The notes under the pieces: generated by a model
The model's input: only the letters and a program-made list of their open reading frames with translations
Databases searched by the model: none
Told to the model about the DNA's origin: nothing
In this document: positions 1 through 8,376 of the stretch, piece by piece
Position numbering within the stretch: position 1 is the stretch's first letter
Layout: every line of letters starts with the position of its first letter
NCBI RefSeq assembly: GCF_900292035.1
Contig: NZ_OMPO01000001.1
Coordinates: forward strand, 1,701,292 to 1,765,291
Direction: 5' to 3'
Length of the DNA stretch: 64,000 nucleotides
DNA from: Blastococcus sp. Marseille-P5729
Lineage (GTDB): Bacteria; Actinomycetota; Actinomycetes; Mycobacteriales; Antricoccaceae
Position numbers and translations under genes: made by a program

Positions 1-513
1 TTCGGTGCTGACGGGTCGGACCGGCTGTGGTTCACCGACATCACCCAGCATCGCGCCAGCGACGGCTGGGTCTACTGCTGCGCGGTCATGGACGCATGGT
101 CCCGTCGGATCGTGGGCTGGTCGATCGCGGACCACATCCGCACCGAACTCGTCGTCGACGCCCTCCAGATGGCACAGTGGCAACGCCAACCCGCCGGCAC
201 GATCGTGCATGCTGATCGCGGCGCCCAGTACACCAGCTGGTTGTTCGGACACCGGCTCCGCGAGGCCGGGCTCCTCGGGTCGATGGGCCGGGTCGCCTCC
301 AGCCAGGACAACGCGGCGATGGAATCGTTCTGGTCGTCCATGCAACGCCAGCTCCTCGACCGCCGCCCCTGGCCGTCGCGAGTCGAACTCGCCAGCGCCA
401 TGTTCGAGTGGATCGAGGGCTGGTACAACCCCCGCCGACGCCACACCAGCCTCGGGATGCTGTCACCCCACCAGTTCGAAACCCTTCACACCGCCGCCGT
501 CGCCGCGGCATGA
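1..513 (+). CDS. IS3-family transposase OrfB (integrase core), 5' partial
   Basis: Catalyses cut/copy transposition of the IS3 element. The visible 170 residues are the C-terminal part of an rve (retroviral integrase) fold. The DDE triad is visible as the Asp of WFTDIT near residue 13, the Asp of HADRGAQY near residue 71, and the Glu of NAAMESFW near residue 105, followed by the IS3-typical YNPRRRHTSLG block and a SPHQFE ending. The reading frame is open to the first base of the window, so the start and OrfA are missing. Family assignment is firm; the subgroup is not determined. Confidence 0.9.
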   Translation, partial: FGADGSDRLWFTDITQHRASDGWVYCCAVMDAWSRRIVGWSIADHIRTELVVDALQMAQWQRQPAGTIVHADRGAQYTSWLFGHRLREAGLLGSMGRVASSQDNAAMESFWSSMQRQLLDRRPWPSRVELASAMFEWIEGWYNPRRRHTSLGMLSPHQFETLHTAAVAAA

Positions 514-548
514 TTCAACCAACAACAACTGTCCGGGAAACCGGGTCA
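1..548 (+). mobile_element. IS3-family insertion sequence, right-hand part
   Basis: The window opens inside this element. It holds the end of the transposase and a short tail after its stop codon. The right boundary is placed at 548 because the minus strand from there reads TGACCCGGTTTCC, a TGA-starting terminus usual for IS3 elements, and because the coding sequence of a truncated regulator resumes immediately beyond it. The left end lies outside the window, so terminal repeats and target duplication cannot be confirmed. Confidence 0.75.
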
Positions 549-890
549 GGCTCCCGCGTTGTCCAGACGGTTACCGAGCGTTTTCTTCCCCACCCACCGT
601 TGGATGATCTGCCCTTCGCGATCGGCGACGAGGATGCTGTGGTTGGTCTCCGAAAGTGAAGTGGCCAAGCGGTCCAGGACAGGCCTCGCGGCCCGCATCA
701 GACGAGAGTCAACATCAAAGTCGTCACTAAAAGGAAGTGAGACATCTGCACATACTGGAACGCCGCAGGCCGCGGAACGATGCCGCGACCGCTCGATAAC
801 CGGCCGCAGGGCCCGCGGCCCACCACGATGCGCAGGCACACAAGTGGAGTGTACCGGCTCCGCGCTATGCGACTGTGATGATTGTCTCAC
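546..890 (-). pseudogene. GAF/Fis-type transcriptional regulator, C-terminally truncated by IS3
   Basis: The 114-residue frame resembles the N-terminus of actinobacterial GAF-domain Fis-family (AcoR-like) regulators: RPVIERSRHRS, then ARPVLDRLATSL, then the start of the GAF sensor domain (ILVADREGQII...). Full-length proteins have roughly 400-650 residues with sensor and DNA-binding domains. Here the frame stops exactly at the IS3 boundary, where the stop codon is supplied by the IS terminus. The start is GTG at 888-890. The protein has lost most of its GAF domain and the C-terminal Fis helix-turn-helix, so it should not work as a regulator. The inverted repeats just upstream are probably its former operator array. 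Confidence 0.7.
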
Positions 891-941
891 CGGCTGAGCA
901 TCGGTGAGACTGTCTCGGACCCTGGCGTCTCATTGTGAGAC
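884..941. promoter_or_regulatory. Array of GTCTCA/TGAGAC inverted repeats (probable operator)
   Basis: GTCTCACCG (884-892) is mirrored perfectly by CGGTGAGAC (902-910). GAGAC-T-GTCTC spans 906-916, and GTCTCA-TTG-TGAGAC spans 927-941. Five half-sites lie within 58 bp, overlapping the start of the truncated regulator. Spaced repeated dyads suit a multimeric activator. Assignment to that regulator is inferred from position. Confidence 0.6.
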
Positions 942-1278
942 ACTCCCGATAGGGCGCTGAAGCGATTTCCCGGTCTCGCCCCGCGCGCAAACCGGACCTT
1001 GCCGCCCACCGAGATGGGGCGGCCGGTCAACGCAACCGACTCTTGAATGTGCCGCTCAAAGTGCAGCCCGAACCGTCGGATCGACGGGGACGCCGAGCGG
1101 TCGGGAACGGGTTGGCTAGGTGTCAGCGCAGCGAGGACCGCGGAAAGCCCGGAGGGCGAATCAGTCCGGCCAGGGTCAGGGCGCGAGTTGGCCGGTGTTC
1201 TCTTACTGGAAGGTTTAAGATCTTCTGCGCTGAAGGCGACCCGCATGCCCGTCTGACGTCCTCTCCCCAGGACGTAGA
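891..1278. other. Non-coding stretch downstream of psuG
   Basis: No reading frame here resembles a protein family. It contains the operator array at its left edge and, at 1256-1275, a small perfect hairpin (ACGTCCT, 6-nt loop, AGGACGT) immediately downstream of psuG on the minus strand that could act as a weak terminator. It may also contain eroded remains of the gene once controlled by the broken regulator, but none can be recognised. Confidence 0.4.
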
Positions 1279-2202
1279 TCAGCCGGCCGGAGCGGCGTAT
1301 GCGACGGCGATCTCGGCGCCGAGCCGGGCGTTGTTGCGCACCAGCGCGATGTTCGTCTCCAGCGACTCCCCGTCGGTGAGCTCGACGATGTGGCCTAGGA
1401 GGTAGGGCGTGATGTCCTTGCCACGCACGCCGGCGGCCTCGGCGTCCGCGATGGCCTGGTCGATGACCTTCCCGATCCGCTCGGCCGGGATCTCGTCGGA
1501 CGCCGGCACCGGGTTCGCAATCGAGACCGCGCCCCGAAGCCCGAGATCCCACTTCGCGTGCATCATCGCCGCGATGTCCGCGGCAGTGTCCAGGCGCATC
1601 GGCGAGGCGAATCCGCTGGAGCGCGAGTAGAACGACGGGAACTCGTCGGCGCGGTAGGTGACCACGGGGATTCCGAGGGTCTCCAGCACCTCGAGCGTCA
1701 GCCCGATGTCCAGCAGCGACTTGACTCCAGCGCTCACGATCGCGACGTCCGTCAGGCTCATCTCCGTGAGGTCGGCACTGATGTCCATCGAGCGCTCCGC
1801 ACCGCGGTGCACACCGCCCAGACCGCCGGTCACGAAGACCCGAATCCCTGCCAGGGCGGCGATCCGCATGGTCGCCGCCACCGTCGTCGCGCCGTGTCGG
1901 CCGGTGGCCACCAGGTACGGAAGGTCGCGAATGCTGGCCTTGGTCACCGTCGGATCGGAGGCCAGTAGGTCCAGTGCCGCTGCGTCGAGACCGGCTCGGG
2001 GGGGCCCGTCGAGGACGGCGATGGGGGCCGGGGCGGCGCCCCCGTCACGCACGATGCCCTCGACCTCAAGCGCCATCTCGACATTGCGCGGGTAGGGCAT
2101 GCCGTGGCTGATGATGGTCGACTCGAGCGCCACCACCGGCTTTCCGGCGGCGAGCGCATCCCGCACCTCGTCACCGAGCATCACCTTCGGATGAGACGTC
2201 AC
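1279..2202 (-). CDS. psuG: Pseudouridine-5'-phosphate glycosidase
   Basis: Cleaves the C-C glycosidic bond of pseudouridine 5'-phosphate to uracil and ribose 5-phosphate in the cytoplasm. The 307 residues match the family length. Visible catalytic positions line up with E. coli PsuG at a constant small offset: Glu27 (ALESTI), Lys88 (TVTKAS), His132 (VHRG), Asp144 (SADLTE, metal ligand) and Lys161 (SAGVKS, the Schiff-base lysine). The gene overlaps the preceding kinase by 4 bp (ATGA), so the two are co-translated. Together they make a complete pseudouridine to uracil + ribose-5-P route. No transporter gene is adjacent. Confidence 0.95.
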   Translation of the reverse strand: MTSHPKVMLGDEVRDALAAGKPVVALESTIISHGMPYPRNVEMALEVEGIVRDGGAAPAPIAVLDGPPRAGLDAAALDLLASDPTVTKASIRDLPYLVATGRHGATTVAATMRIAALAGIRVFVTGGLGGVHRGAERSMDISADLTEMSLTDVAIVSAGVKSLLDIGLTLEVLETLGIPVVTYRADEFPSFYSRSSGFASPMRLDTAADIAAMMHAKWDLGLRGAVSIANPVPASDEIPAERIGKVIDQAIADAEAAGVRGKDITPYLLGHIVELTDGESLETNIALVRNNARLGAEIAVAYAAPAG

Positions 2203-3323
2203 GTCCGGGCTCCTTCGTCCTGGGTCATCTGGTGGTCTACCGCCGCCTCGGTGAGATCGCTACGGACGGTCTGGGCCGAGGCGACGGTCAGCGCGGCCGC
2301 GGCATGGCCGAACCGGGCCGCGGCCACCGGATCGTCGCCGCGGAGCAACGCATGCACGTAGGCCGCAGTCATGCTGTCCCCGGCACCGGTGACATCCACG
2401 ACCGGGCAGTCGGGCGCGGTGAGCGTGACGGGTGCGGCGTTCGCCATGCACAGCAAGCTCCCGGCCGGGCCGCGGCGCACCCAGACATGCTCCACGCCAC
2501 GCTCGTGCAGGACGGTGCACGCCGACACAATGTCGTCGTCCGCGGGTGCGACATCGCGGCCGACCAGCTCGCTCAGCTCGTCGAGATTGGGGGTGATGCA
2601 GCGGATCGGGCGTTGCGGGCTCAGCAGGGGCGCGAGCCGCGCGGCCTTGGCCACGCTCACCGGCTCGACGACGACGGCGGCACCCGAGCTGCGCACGAGG
2701 TCGATTCCCCACGCCGCCACCTCCGCCGGTAGGTTGCCGTCGACCACCACGAGGTCGGCTCGCCTGACCGTGTCACGCGCCCCGACCAGCATCTCGACGG
2801 CCAGCTCGTCGCTGGCCCGCATGTCTGACAGCCCGACATGCAGCTCACCGTCGTCATCCAGCGCGGCGAGATAGGTGCCGGTGGGCAGCTCGCCACGCAC
2901 CACGTCGTCCACCTCGACCCCGGCCTGCGCAGTGTGCTCGATCAGCTGCTGACCGAAGGGGTCCCGGCCCACCACGCTCACCAGCCTGGTACGGCGTCCT
3001 AGGCGGGCCAGGTTCTCGGCGATGTTGCGCCCGACCCCACCTGGGGTGGTGGTCATGACGGCCGGATTGCTGGTGCCACTGCGGATCGGGCGCACGCTGT
3101 GGGCCTTCAGATCCATGACCGACCCGCCGATCACCACAACGTAGGGTTCGTCGCGTACGACATACCCGCGCCCGAGGATCTCGCCCTTGCGGGTCAGCGA
3201 GGAGAGCGCGACGGCGACGGCGCCCTTCGACGTGCCGAGCAGATCGGCGATGCCCTGAGCGTCCAGCATCGGGCGGCTGCGCAGCAGCCGCAGCACCTCC
3301 TGCTCGCGCGGACTCAAGGACAT
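2199..3323 (-). CDS. psuK: PfkB-family pseudouridine kinase with N-terminal helix-turn-helix
   Basis: Probably phosphorylates pseudouridine to pseudouridine 5'-phosphate for PsuG. Residues about 1-55 form a winged-helix-like segment (SPREQEVLRLL...LLGTSKGAVAVALSSL). The ribokinase/PfkB fold follows: the N-terminal GG motif (TTPGGVGRNIAENLARLG) and the C-terminal anion-hole signature with the catalytic Asp (DVTGAGDSMTAAY). PfkB proteins with this extra N-terminal HTH are known beside psuG and may bind DNA, so it could also be a regulator. ATG at 3323 is chosen because the homologous segment begins there; a GTG two codons and an ATG seven codons upstream are alternatives. The promoter region contains an AT-rich segment (3330-3360) unusual for this genome. 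Confidence 0.85.
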   Translation of the reverse strand: MSLSPREQEVLRLLRSRPMLDAQGIADLLGTSKGAVAVALSSLTRKGEILGRGYVVRDEPYVVVIGGSVMDLKAHSVRPIRSGTSNPAVMTTTPGGVGRNIAENLARLGRRTRLVSVVGRDPFGQQLIEHTAQAGVEVDDVVRGELPTGTYLAALDDDGELHVGLSDMRASDELAVEMLVGARDTVRRADLVVVDGNLPAEVAAWGIDLVRSSGAAVVVEPVSVAKAARLAPLLSPQRPIRCITPNLDELSELVGRDVAPADDDIVSACTVLHERGVEHVWVRRGPAGSLLCMANAAPVTLTAPDCPVVDVTGAGDSMTAAYVHALLRGDDPVAAARFGHAAAALTVASAQTVRSDLTEAAVDHQMTQDEGART

Positions 3324-3470
3324 GCTCACAATAATAAGCGCCACTTGATGTTATTAACAAGGCCGACGGCTTCCCGCGCGGATGAAGTAACGGTCACGCC
3401 ACGGGCAGGCAACGTAAGATCGATCGGGTACCGCCTGCGGATCTCGAACCGACGACGGAGGGAGTGAGCC

Positions 3471-4274
3471 ATGCCGTACAAGCTGATGACCGCCGCTCGC
3501 ACCCACACCGGTCTGGTGCGCGACAACAACGAGGACAACTACTTCGTGGGCCCGCGGATCCTCCTGGTGGCCGACGGAATGGGCGGGCACGCAGCCGGCG
3601 AGGTGGCCTCCGGCATCACCGCAGAGATGTTCGCCGGGCTGCGCGATGTCGACCTGTCCGATGATCTGACCAAGCCCCTCGGTGACGCCATCGAGCAGGC
3701 CACGGCCGAGATCGCCAAGCGGGTCGAGGACGATCCCGACCTCGAGGGAATGGGCACGACCGTCACCGCGATCCTGTTCGGTGAACGGCGCATCGCGGTC
3801 GCGAACATCGGCGACTCCCGCGCATACCTCTACCAGCGTGATCGTCGCAAGCTCACCCAGCTCACGCACGACGACTCGTTCGTCCAGCTGATGGTCGAGA
3901 ACGGCGACATCACCGCCGAGCAGGCGGTGCACCATCCCTACCGCAACATCGTGCTGAAGTCGGTCAATGGCAAGTACGTGCAGCCCCGGTTCACCACGCT
4001 GGTGCGCATCCACGGCGATCGGTATCTAGTGTGCAGCGATGGTCTGACCGACTATGTCGAGACCGACGATCTCACGGCCGCCCTGGACATCGATGATCTC
4101 GACGAGGCCGCCGACAAGCTCATCGACCTCGCGTTGAGCGCGGGGGCTCCCGACAACGTCACCGTCGTCCTGGCCGATCTCGTGCCGGCCGATCCGACCG
4201 ACGAGCATCCCGGCGAGAGCGGCCCGCCGAATCCCAAGGCGTCGGCCGAGACCGAGCCGATGGCGTTGCCCTGA
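3471..4274 (+). CDS. PP2C-family serine/threonine protein phosphatase
   Basis: A soluble Mn/Mg-dependent phosphatase of 267 residues. All PP2C motifs are visible: RDNNEDNYF (metal-binding Asp) near residue 20, VADGMGGHAAGE near 35, GMGTTVTA near 83, NIGDSRAYL near 107, CSDGLTDY near 187, and APDNVTVVL near 225. Unlike mycobacterial PstP it has no membrane segment, and its last 40 residues are a Pro/Glu-rich tail. No kinase, FHA or rod-shape genes are adjacent, so its substrate is unknown. A good ribosome-binding site (GGAGGG) precedes the ATG. The gene is divergent from psuK. Confidence 0.92.
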   Translation: MPYKLMTAARTHTGLVRDNNEDNYFVGPRILLVADGMGGHAAGEVASGITAEMFAGLRDVDLSDDLTKPLGDAIEQATAEIAKRVEDDPDLEGMGTTVTAILFGERRIAVANIGDSRAYLYQRDRRKLTQLTHDDSFVQLMVENGDITAEQAVHHPYRNIVLKSVNGKYVQPRFTTLVRIHGDRYLVCSDGLTDYVETDDLTAALDIDDLDEAADKLIDLALSAGAPDNVTVVLADLVPADPTDEHPGESGPPNPKASAETEPMALP

Positions 4275-4322
4275 ACGGGCATCGATTCGACCGGTCGTCA
4301 GATCTGGCGGCCGCCGCCGCAC

Positions 4323-5339
4323 TCACCCGTGGAGCAGCTCGGCAGTGGCGCTCGTGACCAGCTCGAGCGCCACCCGCTCACCCGGGGCGTACGCCGAGTC
4401 GATCGGCGCGGTCGCGTCCAGCTCCTGACCGTCCTCCAGTCGGACGACGAGGCGCTGCTCGTCGACGGCGGGCGCGCTCGCGACCACGGTCGCCGGCAAG
4501 GCGGGTGGCGGGTGGACCGGCTCCCCGGTCGGGCCGGCACGTAGGGCGCTCGCGCGCAGGGCGAGCGGCGCCTCGCCGACACCGAACGCCTGCTGCAAGG
4601 GTGCGAGCTGCGCATCACGAAGGACCCGGGCGTAGCCGAGGAACAGCGCCGCCTGCTCGTCGACCGGATGCGACCAGACTTCGCGCGGCGTGCCTTGCTG
4701 CACGAACCGGCCATCGCGCATCAGCACCACCCGGTCGGCGATCGCGAACGCCTCCTCGTGGTCGTGGGTGACCAGCAAGGCCATCGTCGCCGTCTCGCGA
4801 AGCACCCGACGCACGTCAGCCGCGAGCCGCACCCGCAAGGAGGCGTCCAACGCCGACAGCGGCTCGTCGAGCAGCAGCAGCCCGGGCCGAGGCGCCAGCG
4901 CGCGGGCCAGCGCGACCCGCTGCCGCTCGCCGCCGGAGAGCGTCGCCGGGGCCCGGTCGGCATAACCGTCGAGCCCCACCATCGCCAGGAGCTCGGCAAC
5001 GACGCCCACGGTCTCGGAGCGACTCATGCCCTGCCGCCGCGGTCCGTACGCGACGTTCTCGCCGACCGAGAGATGCTCGAAGAGCTGGCCGTCCTGGAAC
5101 ATCAGCCCGAAGCCACGCTTGTGCACCGGCACACCGGCCTGGTCGACACCGTCGAAGAGCACCCTGCCGTGACCGGTCGCCTCCAGGCCGGCGACGGCGC
5201 GCAGCAGGCTGGACTTCCCGCACCCGGAGGGTCCCAGGATCGCCACGGTCTCATCACCACGCACCCGCAGACTGACGCGGTCGACCGCGACCGTGCCGCC
5301 GAAGTGAACCGCCACCTCGTCGATCACCAGCTCACTCAT
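4323..5339 (-). CDS. ABC transporter ATP-binding protein, thiamine/iron-type importer
   Basis: Energises the import system formed with the next two genes upstream. The 338 residues contain Walker A (LGPSGCGKSS, about 38), the signature LSGGERQRVALARAL (about 135), Walker B (LLLLDEPLSALD) and the H-loop (LLVTHDHEEA). A C-terminal extension of about 120 residues beyond the ATPase fold resembles a TOBE-like accessory domain and makes it longer than E. coli ThiQ (about 232 residues). It overlaps the permease gene by one base in the TGA/ATG arrangement. A TPP riboswitch upstream of the operon indicates thiamine or a precursor as the substrate. Confidence 0.9.
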   Translation of the reverse strand: MSELVIDEVAVHFGGTVAVDRVSLRVRGDETVAILGPSGCGKSSLLRAVAGLEATGHGRVLFDGVDQAGVPVHKRGFGLMFQDGQLFEHLSVGENVAYGPRRQGMSRSETVGVVAELLAMVGLDGYADRAPATLSGGERQRVALARALAPRPGLLLLDEPLSALDASLRVRLAADVRRVLRETATMALLVTHDHEEAFAIADRVVLMRDGRFVQQGTPREVWSHPVDEQAALFLGYARVLRDAQLAPLQQAFGVGEAPLALRASALRAGPTGEPVHPPPALPATVVASAPAVDEQRLVVRLEDGQELDATAPIDSAYAPGERVALELVTSATAELLHG

Positions 5340-7030
5340 CAAAAGGCCCCCACGGTCTCCACGCGCAGCCGTTCGACCAGCCCCATGATCGTCACCGTGA
5401 CGACCGCGAGGATGACCGAGCCCGCCATGGCCATGCCGAAGCTCTCGCCGTCCGGCCGCGAGATCAGCCGGTAGATCACCACCGGCAGAGTCGGATTGTC
5501 GGATCTGGCGAGGAACGCGGTCGCGCCGAACTCTCCCATCGATACCGCCATCGCGAATCCTGCGGCTGCCAGCAGCGGTCGCCAGACCACCGGAAGGTCG
5601 ACCGTCAGCAGGGCGCGGACGTACGACCCGCCCAGGACCATGGATGCCTGTCTCAGCCGATCGTCGATCTGCTGCAGCGCCGGCGTGATCGTGCGGACGA
5701 CGATCGGCAGCGCGACGGTCGCCTGAGCGATCGGGACCAGCACCGACGAGGTGCGCAGATCCAGCGGTGGGCGATTCAGGGTGATGAAAAAGCCGAAGCC
5801 AACGGTCACTGCCGAGACGCCCAGCGGCAGCATGAAGGCCGCGTCGAAGGCCCGTACGGCACGTCGTCCGGCCTGGGTGCTGACCGCGCGCGACACGACG
5901 AAGGCCACCATCGCGCCCAGCAGCAGCGCGATCACCGTCGCGTTCAGCGCAATGACGACGGAGGCACGAAGCGCATCCCACACGGTGACCAGCAGCGCAT
6001 TGTTTGACCCTCGGGTACCGAGCGCGAGGTAGTTGTCCACGGTCCACCGACCCCCGCGCTGGAAGGAACGCACTACGAGAGAGGCGATCGGGGTGACGAG
6101 GAAGACCACCACGAGAGCCGTGATCGCGAAGACCGGCCACTCGCTCTTGCGGGGTCGGCGACGTACCGGCCGCACCGTCGCGCGCTTGGCCGGCGCACGC
6201 CGGACGCGCCCGATGACCACCAGCAGCCCCAGGACGACGATTAGCTGCAGCACCGACAGCACGGCGGCCGTGCTCAGATCGAGAAAGTGAGCGGTTTGTA
6301 GATATATCTCGGTTTCGATTGTTCCGTAGCGCAAGCCGCCCATGGTGAGGACGACGCCGAACGCGGTCGCGCAGAACAGGAACACGACGGACGCCGACGA
6401 GACGATCGCCGGACGGAGCGCAGGCAGCGTCACAGTCCGGAAGACCGTGAACGGCGCCGCGCCCAGCGCCGCGGCCGTCTCCTCTGATCGCGGGTCGAGT
6501 CCCTGCCAGGCCGCGCCGACCGATCGGGCCACGACCGAGACGTTGAAGAACACCAGCCCTATGATGATCGCCGTCCACGTGCCGTCCAGCCCGAGGAAGC
6601 CCAGCGGCCCAGCCTCGCCCAGCAACGTGCGAAAGGCGACGCCGACGACGACGGTCGGCAGCACGAATGGCATGACGACGACCGCCCGCAGCACCGCCTG
6701 GCCGGGAAAGTGAAAGCGGTAGAGGCAGTAGGCGACCGGTAGCCCGAGCAGCACCGAGATCAGCGAGGCGATCGTCGCCTGCGCGATCGTGAGCCAGATC
6801 AACCGCCGGATCCGGGAGCTACCCATCGCCTCGGCGAAGCCCGACAGATCCAGCGTCCCGTCGACGATCAGTCCACGCTGCAGCATCCCGGCGACCGGCA
6901 CCAGGAAGAAGATGGTCAGGAATGCCAGCGGCAGCACGGCCACCGCGACCAACAGCCAGGTGGGCGCCGACGACCGAGCGGGACGTCGTACGGCGACGTC
7001 CCGCTCGGCCTGGACCGCGGCTTCCCTCAC
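5339..7030 (-). CDS. Fused two-domain ABC permease, thiamine-type (ThiP-like)
   Basis: Membrane permease of 563 residues containing two homologous BPD-transport domains in tandem. Each has about six membrane segments and an EAA loop: the first reads EETAAALGAAPFTVFRTVTLP (split as EETAAALGAA and PFTVFRTVTLP), the second RQASMVLGGS followed by RALLTVDLPV. A charged cytoplasmic linker (RRAPAKRATVRPVRRRPRKS) separates the halves. ThiP and FbpB permeases share this fused architecture. It sits between the binding-protein and ATPase genes in one riboswitch-led operon. The substrate is inferred from the riboswitch and from the TbpA-like binding protein. Confidence 0.9.
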   Translation of the reverse strand: MREAAVQAERDVAVRRPARSSAPTWLLVAVAVLPLAFLTIFFLVPVAGMLQRGLIVDGTLDLSGFAEAMGSSRIRRLIWLTIAQATIASLISVLLGLPVAYCLYRFHFPGQAVLRAVVVMPFVLPTVVVGVAFRTLLGEAGPLGFLGLDGTWTAIIIGLVFFNVSVVARSVGAAWQGLDPRSEETAAALGAAPFTVFRTVTLPALRPAIVSSASVVFLFCATAFGVVLTMGGLRYGTIETEIYLQTAHFLDLSTAAVLSVLQLIVVLGLLVVIGRVRRAPAKRATVRPVRRRPRKSEWPVFAITALVVVFLVTPIASLVVRSFQRGGRWTVDNYLALGTRGSNNALLVTVWDALRASVVIALNATVIALLLGAMVAFVVSRAVSTQAGRRAVRAFDAAFMLPLGVSAVTVGFGFFITLNRPPLDLRTSSVLVPIAQATVALPIVVRTITPALQQIDDRLRQASMVLGGSYVRALLTVDLPVVWRPLLAAAGFAMAVSMGEFGATAFLARSDNPTLPVVIYRLISRPDGESFGMAMAGSVILAVVTVTIMGLVERLRVETVGAF

Positions 7031-7097
7031 GTGCTATCTCCTGCTACCTACGGCTGCCATCTCCCGCGACGTGCTGCTGCCATGTGCGGCTCCCATC

Positions 7098-8156
7098 TCA
7101 GGACGAGGTGACGTCGGCCCACTCTTTCAACCAGGCATCTCGGTTCGCCGCGATCTTCTCCGGCTCGATCACGAGGGGCTCGGTCGACAGCGGCGCGTAG
7201 GTCGCCCATGCCTCCGGCAGCTCAACGTCGCTGGCCGGGTACATGTACATGTTGTCCGGGATCGACTTCTGGAACTCCGTGCCGCTGATGAAGTCGATGA
7301 ACGCCTGCGCGCCCTCGACGTTGTCGGCTCCCTTGACGATCCCGGCGTACTCGACCTGCCGGAAGCAGGTGCTCAGCACGGCGGATGTCGTCGGCTCGCT
7401 GCCGCCCTCGGGAATGGTGAACGGAGGGGACGAGGCGTACGACAGCACTATCGGGCGGGCGCCGTTGCCCTCGCCGCCGGAGAAGTCCACGGAGTACGCA
7501 TCGGTCCAGCCGTTGGTGATCTTGGCGCCGTTGGCCAGCAGTGCGGTCCAGTAGTCCTGCCAGCCGGTCTCGCCGTACTTCGCCACGGTAGCGAGGAAGA
7601 AGGCCATCCCCGGTGACGAGGTGACGGCGCTCGGGGTGACGAAGAGGTCCTTGTACTCCGGCTTGATGAGATCCTCGAGCGAGGACGGGGCGACGATTCC
7701 GTTGGCCGCGAACCACTCGTTGTCGACGTTCAGGCAGACATCGCCGAAGTCGATCGCGGTCAGCTCGTTGCTCGTTCCCGCCAGCGCCAGCTCCTTCGAC
7801 CGCTCGCTCTGCGCGGGCGACTCGTAGGGCTCGAGCACGTCCTCCTCGATGGGCCGCGAGGCGAAGGTGTTGTCGACCCCGAAGACTACGTCAGCGACCG
7901 GGGCGTCCTTGCTCAGGATCAGCTTGTTGGTCACCTCGCCGGCGTCCCCGCCAGCCTGGATCTCGACGGTGAAGCCGGAGTCCTTCTCGAACTGCTCGAT
8001 GAGCTCCTCCGGAGCGTTCCATGAGTCGTGGGTCATCACGGTGACGGTGCTCTCGGCGTCCTGCCCGGACGATCCGGAGTCCACGCCACACGCCGTCAGC
8101 GTGAACGCGCAGGCGATGGTGGCGAGCGTCGCTGCGGCGCCCCGGTGCTTTGACAT
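7098..8156 (-). CDS. Thiamine-type ABC transporter substrate-binding lipoprotein (TbpA-like)
   Basis: Extracytoplasmic binding protein of 352 residues, likely capturing thiamine or its phosphates. A lipoprotein signal peptide ends in the lipobox LTAC, followed by a Ser/Gly-rich linker. The mature part has TbpA-type features: VTVMTHDSWNAPEEL, a VADVVFGVDN block, VCLNVDNEWF and PIVLSYASSPPF. ATG at 8156 is chosen over an upstream in-frame start because GGAGGG lies 5 bases before it and the signal peptide begins there. First gene of the importer operon; a TPP riboswitch and a small hairpin lie in its leader. Confidence 0.9.
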   Translation of the reverse strand: MSKHRGAAATLATIACAFTLTACGVDSGSSGQDAESTVTVMTHDSWNAPEELIEQFEKDSGFTVEIQAGGDAGEVTNKLILSKDAPVADVVFGVDNTFASRPIEEDVLEPYESPAQSERSKELALAGTSNELTAIDFGDVCLNVDNEWFAANGIVAPSSLEDLIKPEYKDLFVTPSAVTSSPGMAFFLATVAKYGETGWQDYWTALLANGAKITNGWTDAYSVDFSGGEGNGARPIVLSYASSPPFTIPEGGSEPTTSAVLSTCFRQVEYAGIVKGADNVEGAQAFIDFISGTEFQKSIPDNMYMYPASDVELPEAWATYAPLSTEPLVIEPEKIAANRDAWLKEWADVTSS

Positions 8157-8183
8157 GTTCCCTCCAAGAATGCAAGGGAGCCC

Positions 8184-8203
8184 GAGCACGCCAAGGCGTG
8201 CCC
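8184..8203 (-). other. Leader hairpin between TPP riboswitch and thiamine importer start
   Basis: GCACGCC and GGCGTGC pair perfectly around a tiny loop, between the riboswitch 3' end and the GGAGGG of the binding-protein gene. No U tract follows, so it is not a classical terminator. It may form part of the riboswitch expression platform that occludes or exposes the ribosome-binding site. Confidence 0.45.
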
Positions 8204-8213
8204 GACTGAGTCC

Positions 8214-8300
8214 CGACTTCCTACACCGGTGCTAGCCGGATCAGGTTCGAGGGTCTGCGGACCATCCGCACTCTCAGCGCCGTACAGCGCTCCCCTGTCG
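8214..8300 (-). ncRNA. TPP riboswitch (THI element) controlling the thiamine importer
   Basis: Read on the minus strand, the conserved THI blocks appear in order: AGGGGAGC, GCTGAGAGTGCGGA, GACCCTCGAACCTGATCCGG, then GGTGTAGGAAGT. These are the P1, P2 (CUGAGA) and P4/P5 (ACCUGAUC) core elements that bind thiamin pyrophosphate. It lies about 60 bases upstream of the substrate-binding protein start and should repress the operon when TPP is plentiful. Confidence 0.95.
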
Positions 8301-8321
8301 TATGCGCCCACAAATATAGCC

Positions 8322-8357
8322 CTCGGCCGAGGGGACGTTGGGTTCCCCTCGGCCGAG
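8322..8357. terminator. Strong hairpin, probable terminator
   Basis: CTCGGCCGAGGGGA is mirrored exactly by TCCCCTCGGCCGAG around an 8-nt loop. The perfect 14-bp GC-rich stem lies just beyond the stop codon of the minus-strand membrane-protein gene, and the minus strand continues with GCTATATTTG. It would keep read-through out of the riboswitch leader downstream. Confidence 0.8.
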
Positions 8358-8376
8358 TAGTCGTCGCGGTGGTGGA

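Noticed and set aside
887..1552. A 221-codon minus-strand frame next to psuG
   Set aside because: Half of it is out of frame inside psuG; the rest has no recognisable domain.
4323..6578. A 751-codon continuous frame spanning the ATPase and much of the permease
   Set aside because: Its upstream two thirds read an out-of-frame translation of the permease (Arg/Gly/Pro-rich, no motifs). The ATPase clearly begins at 5339, where the permease stop overlaps it.
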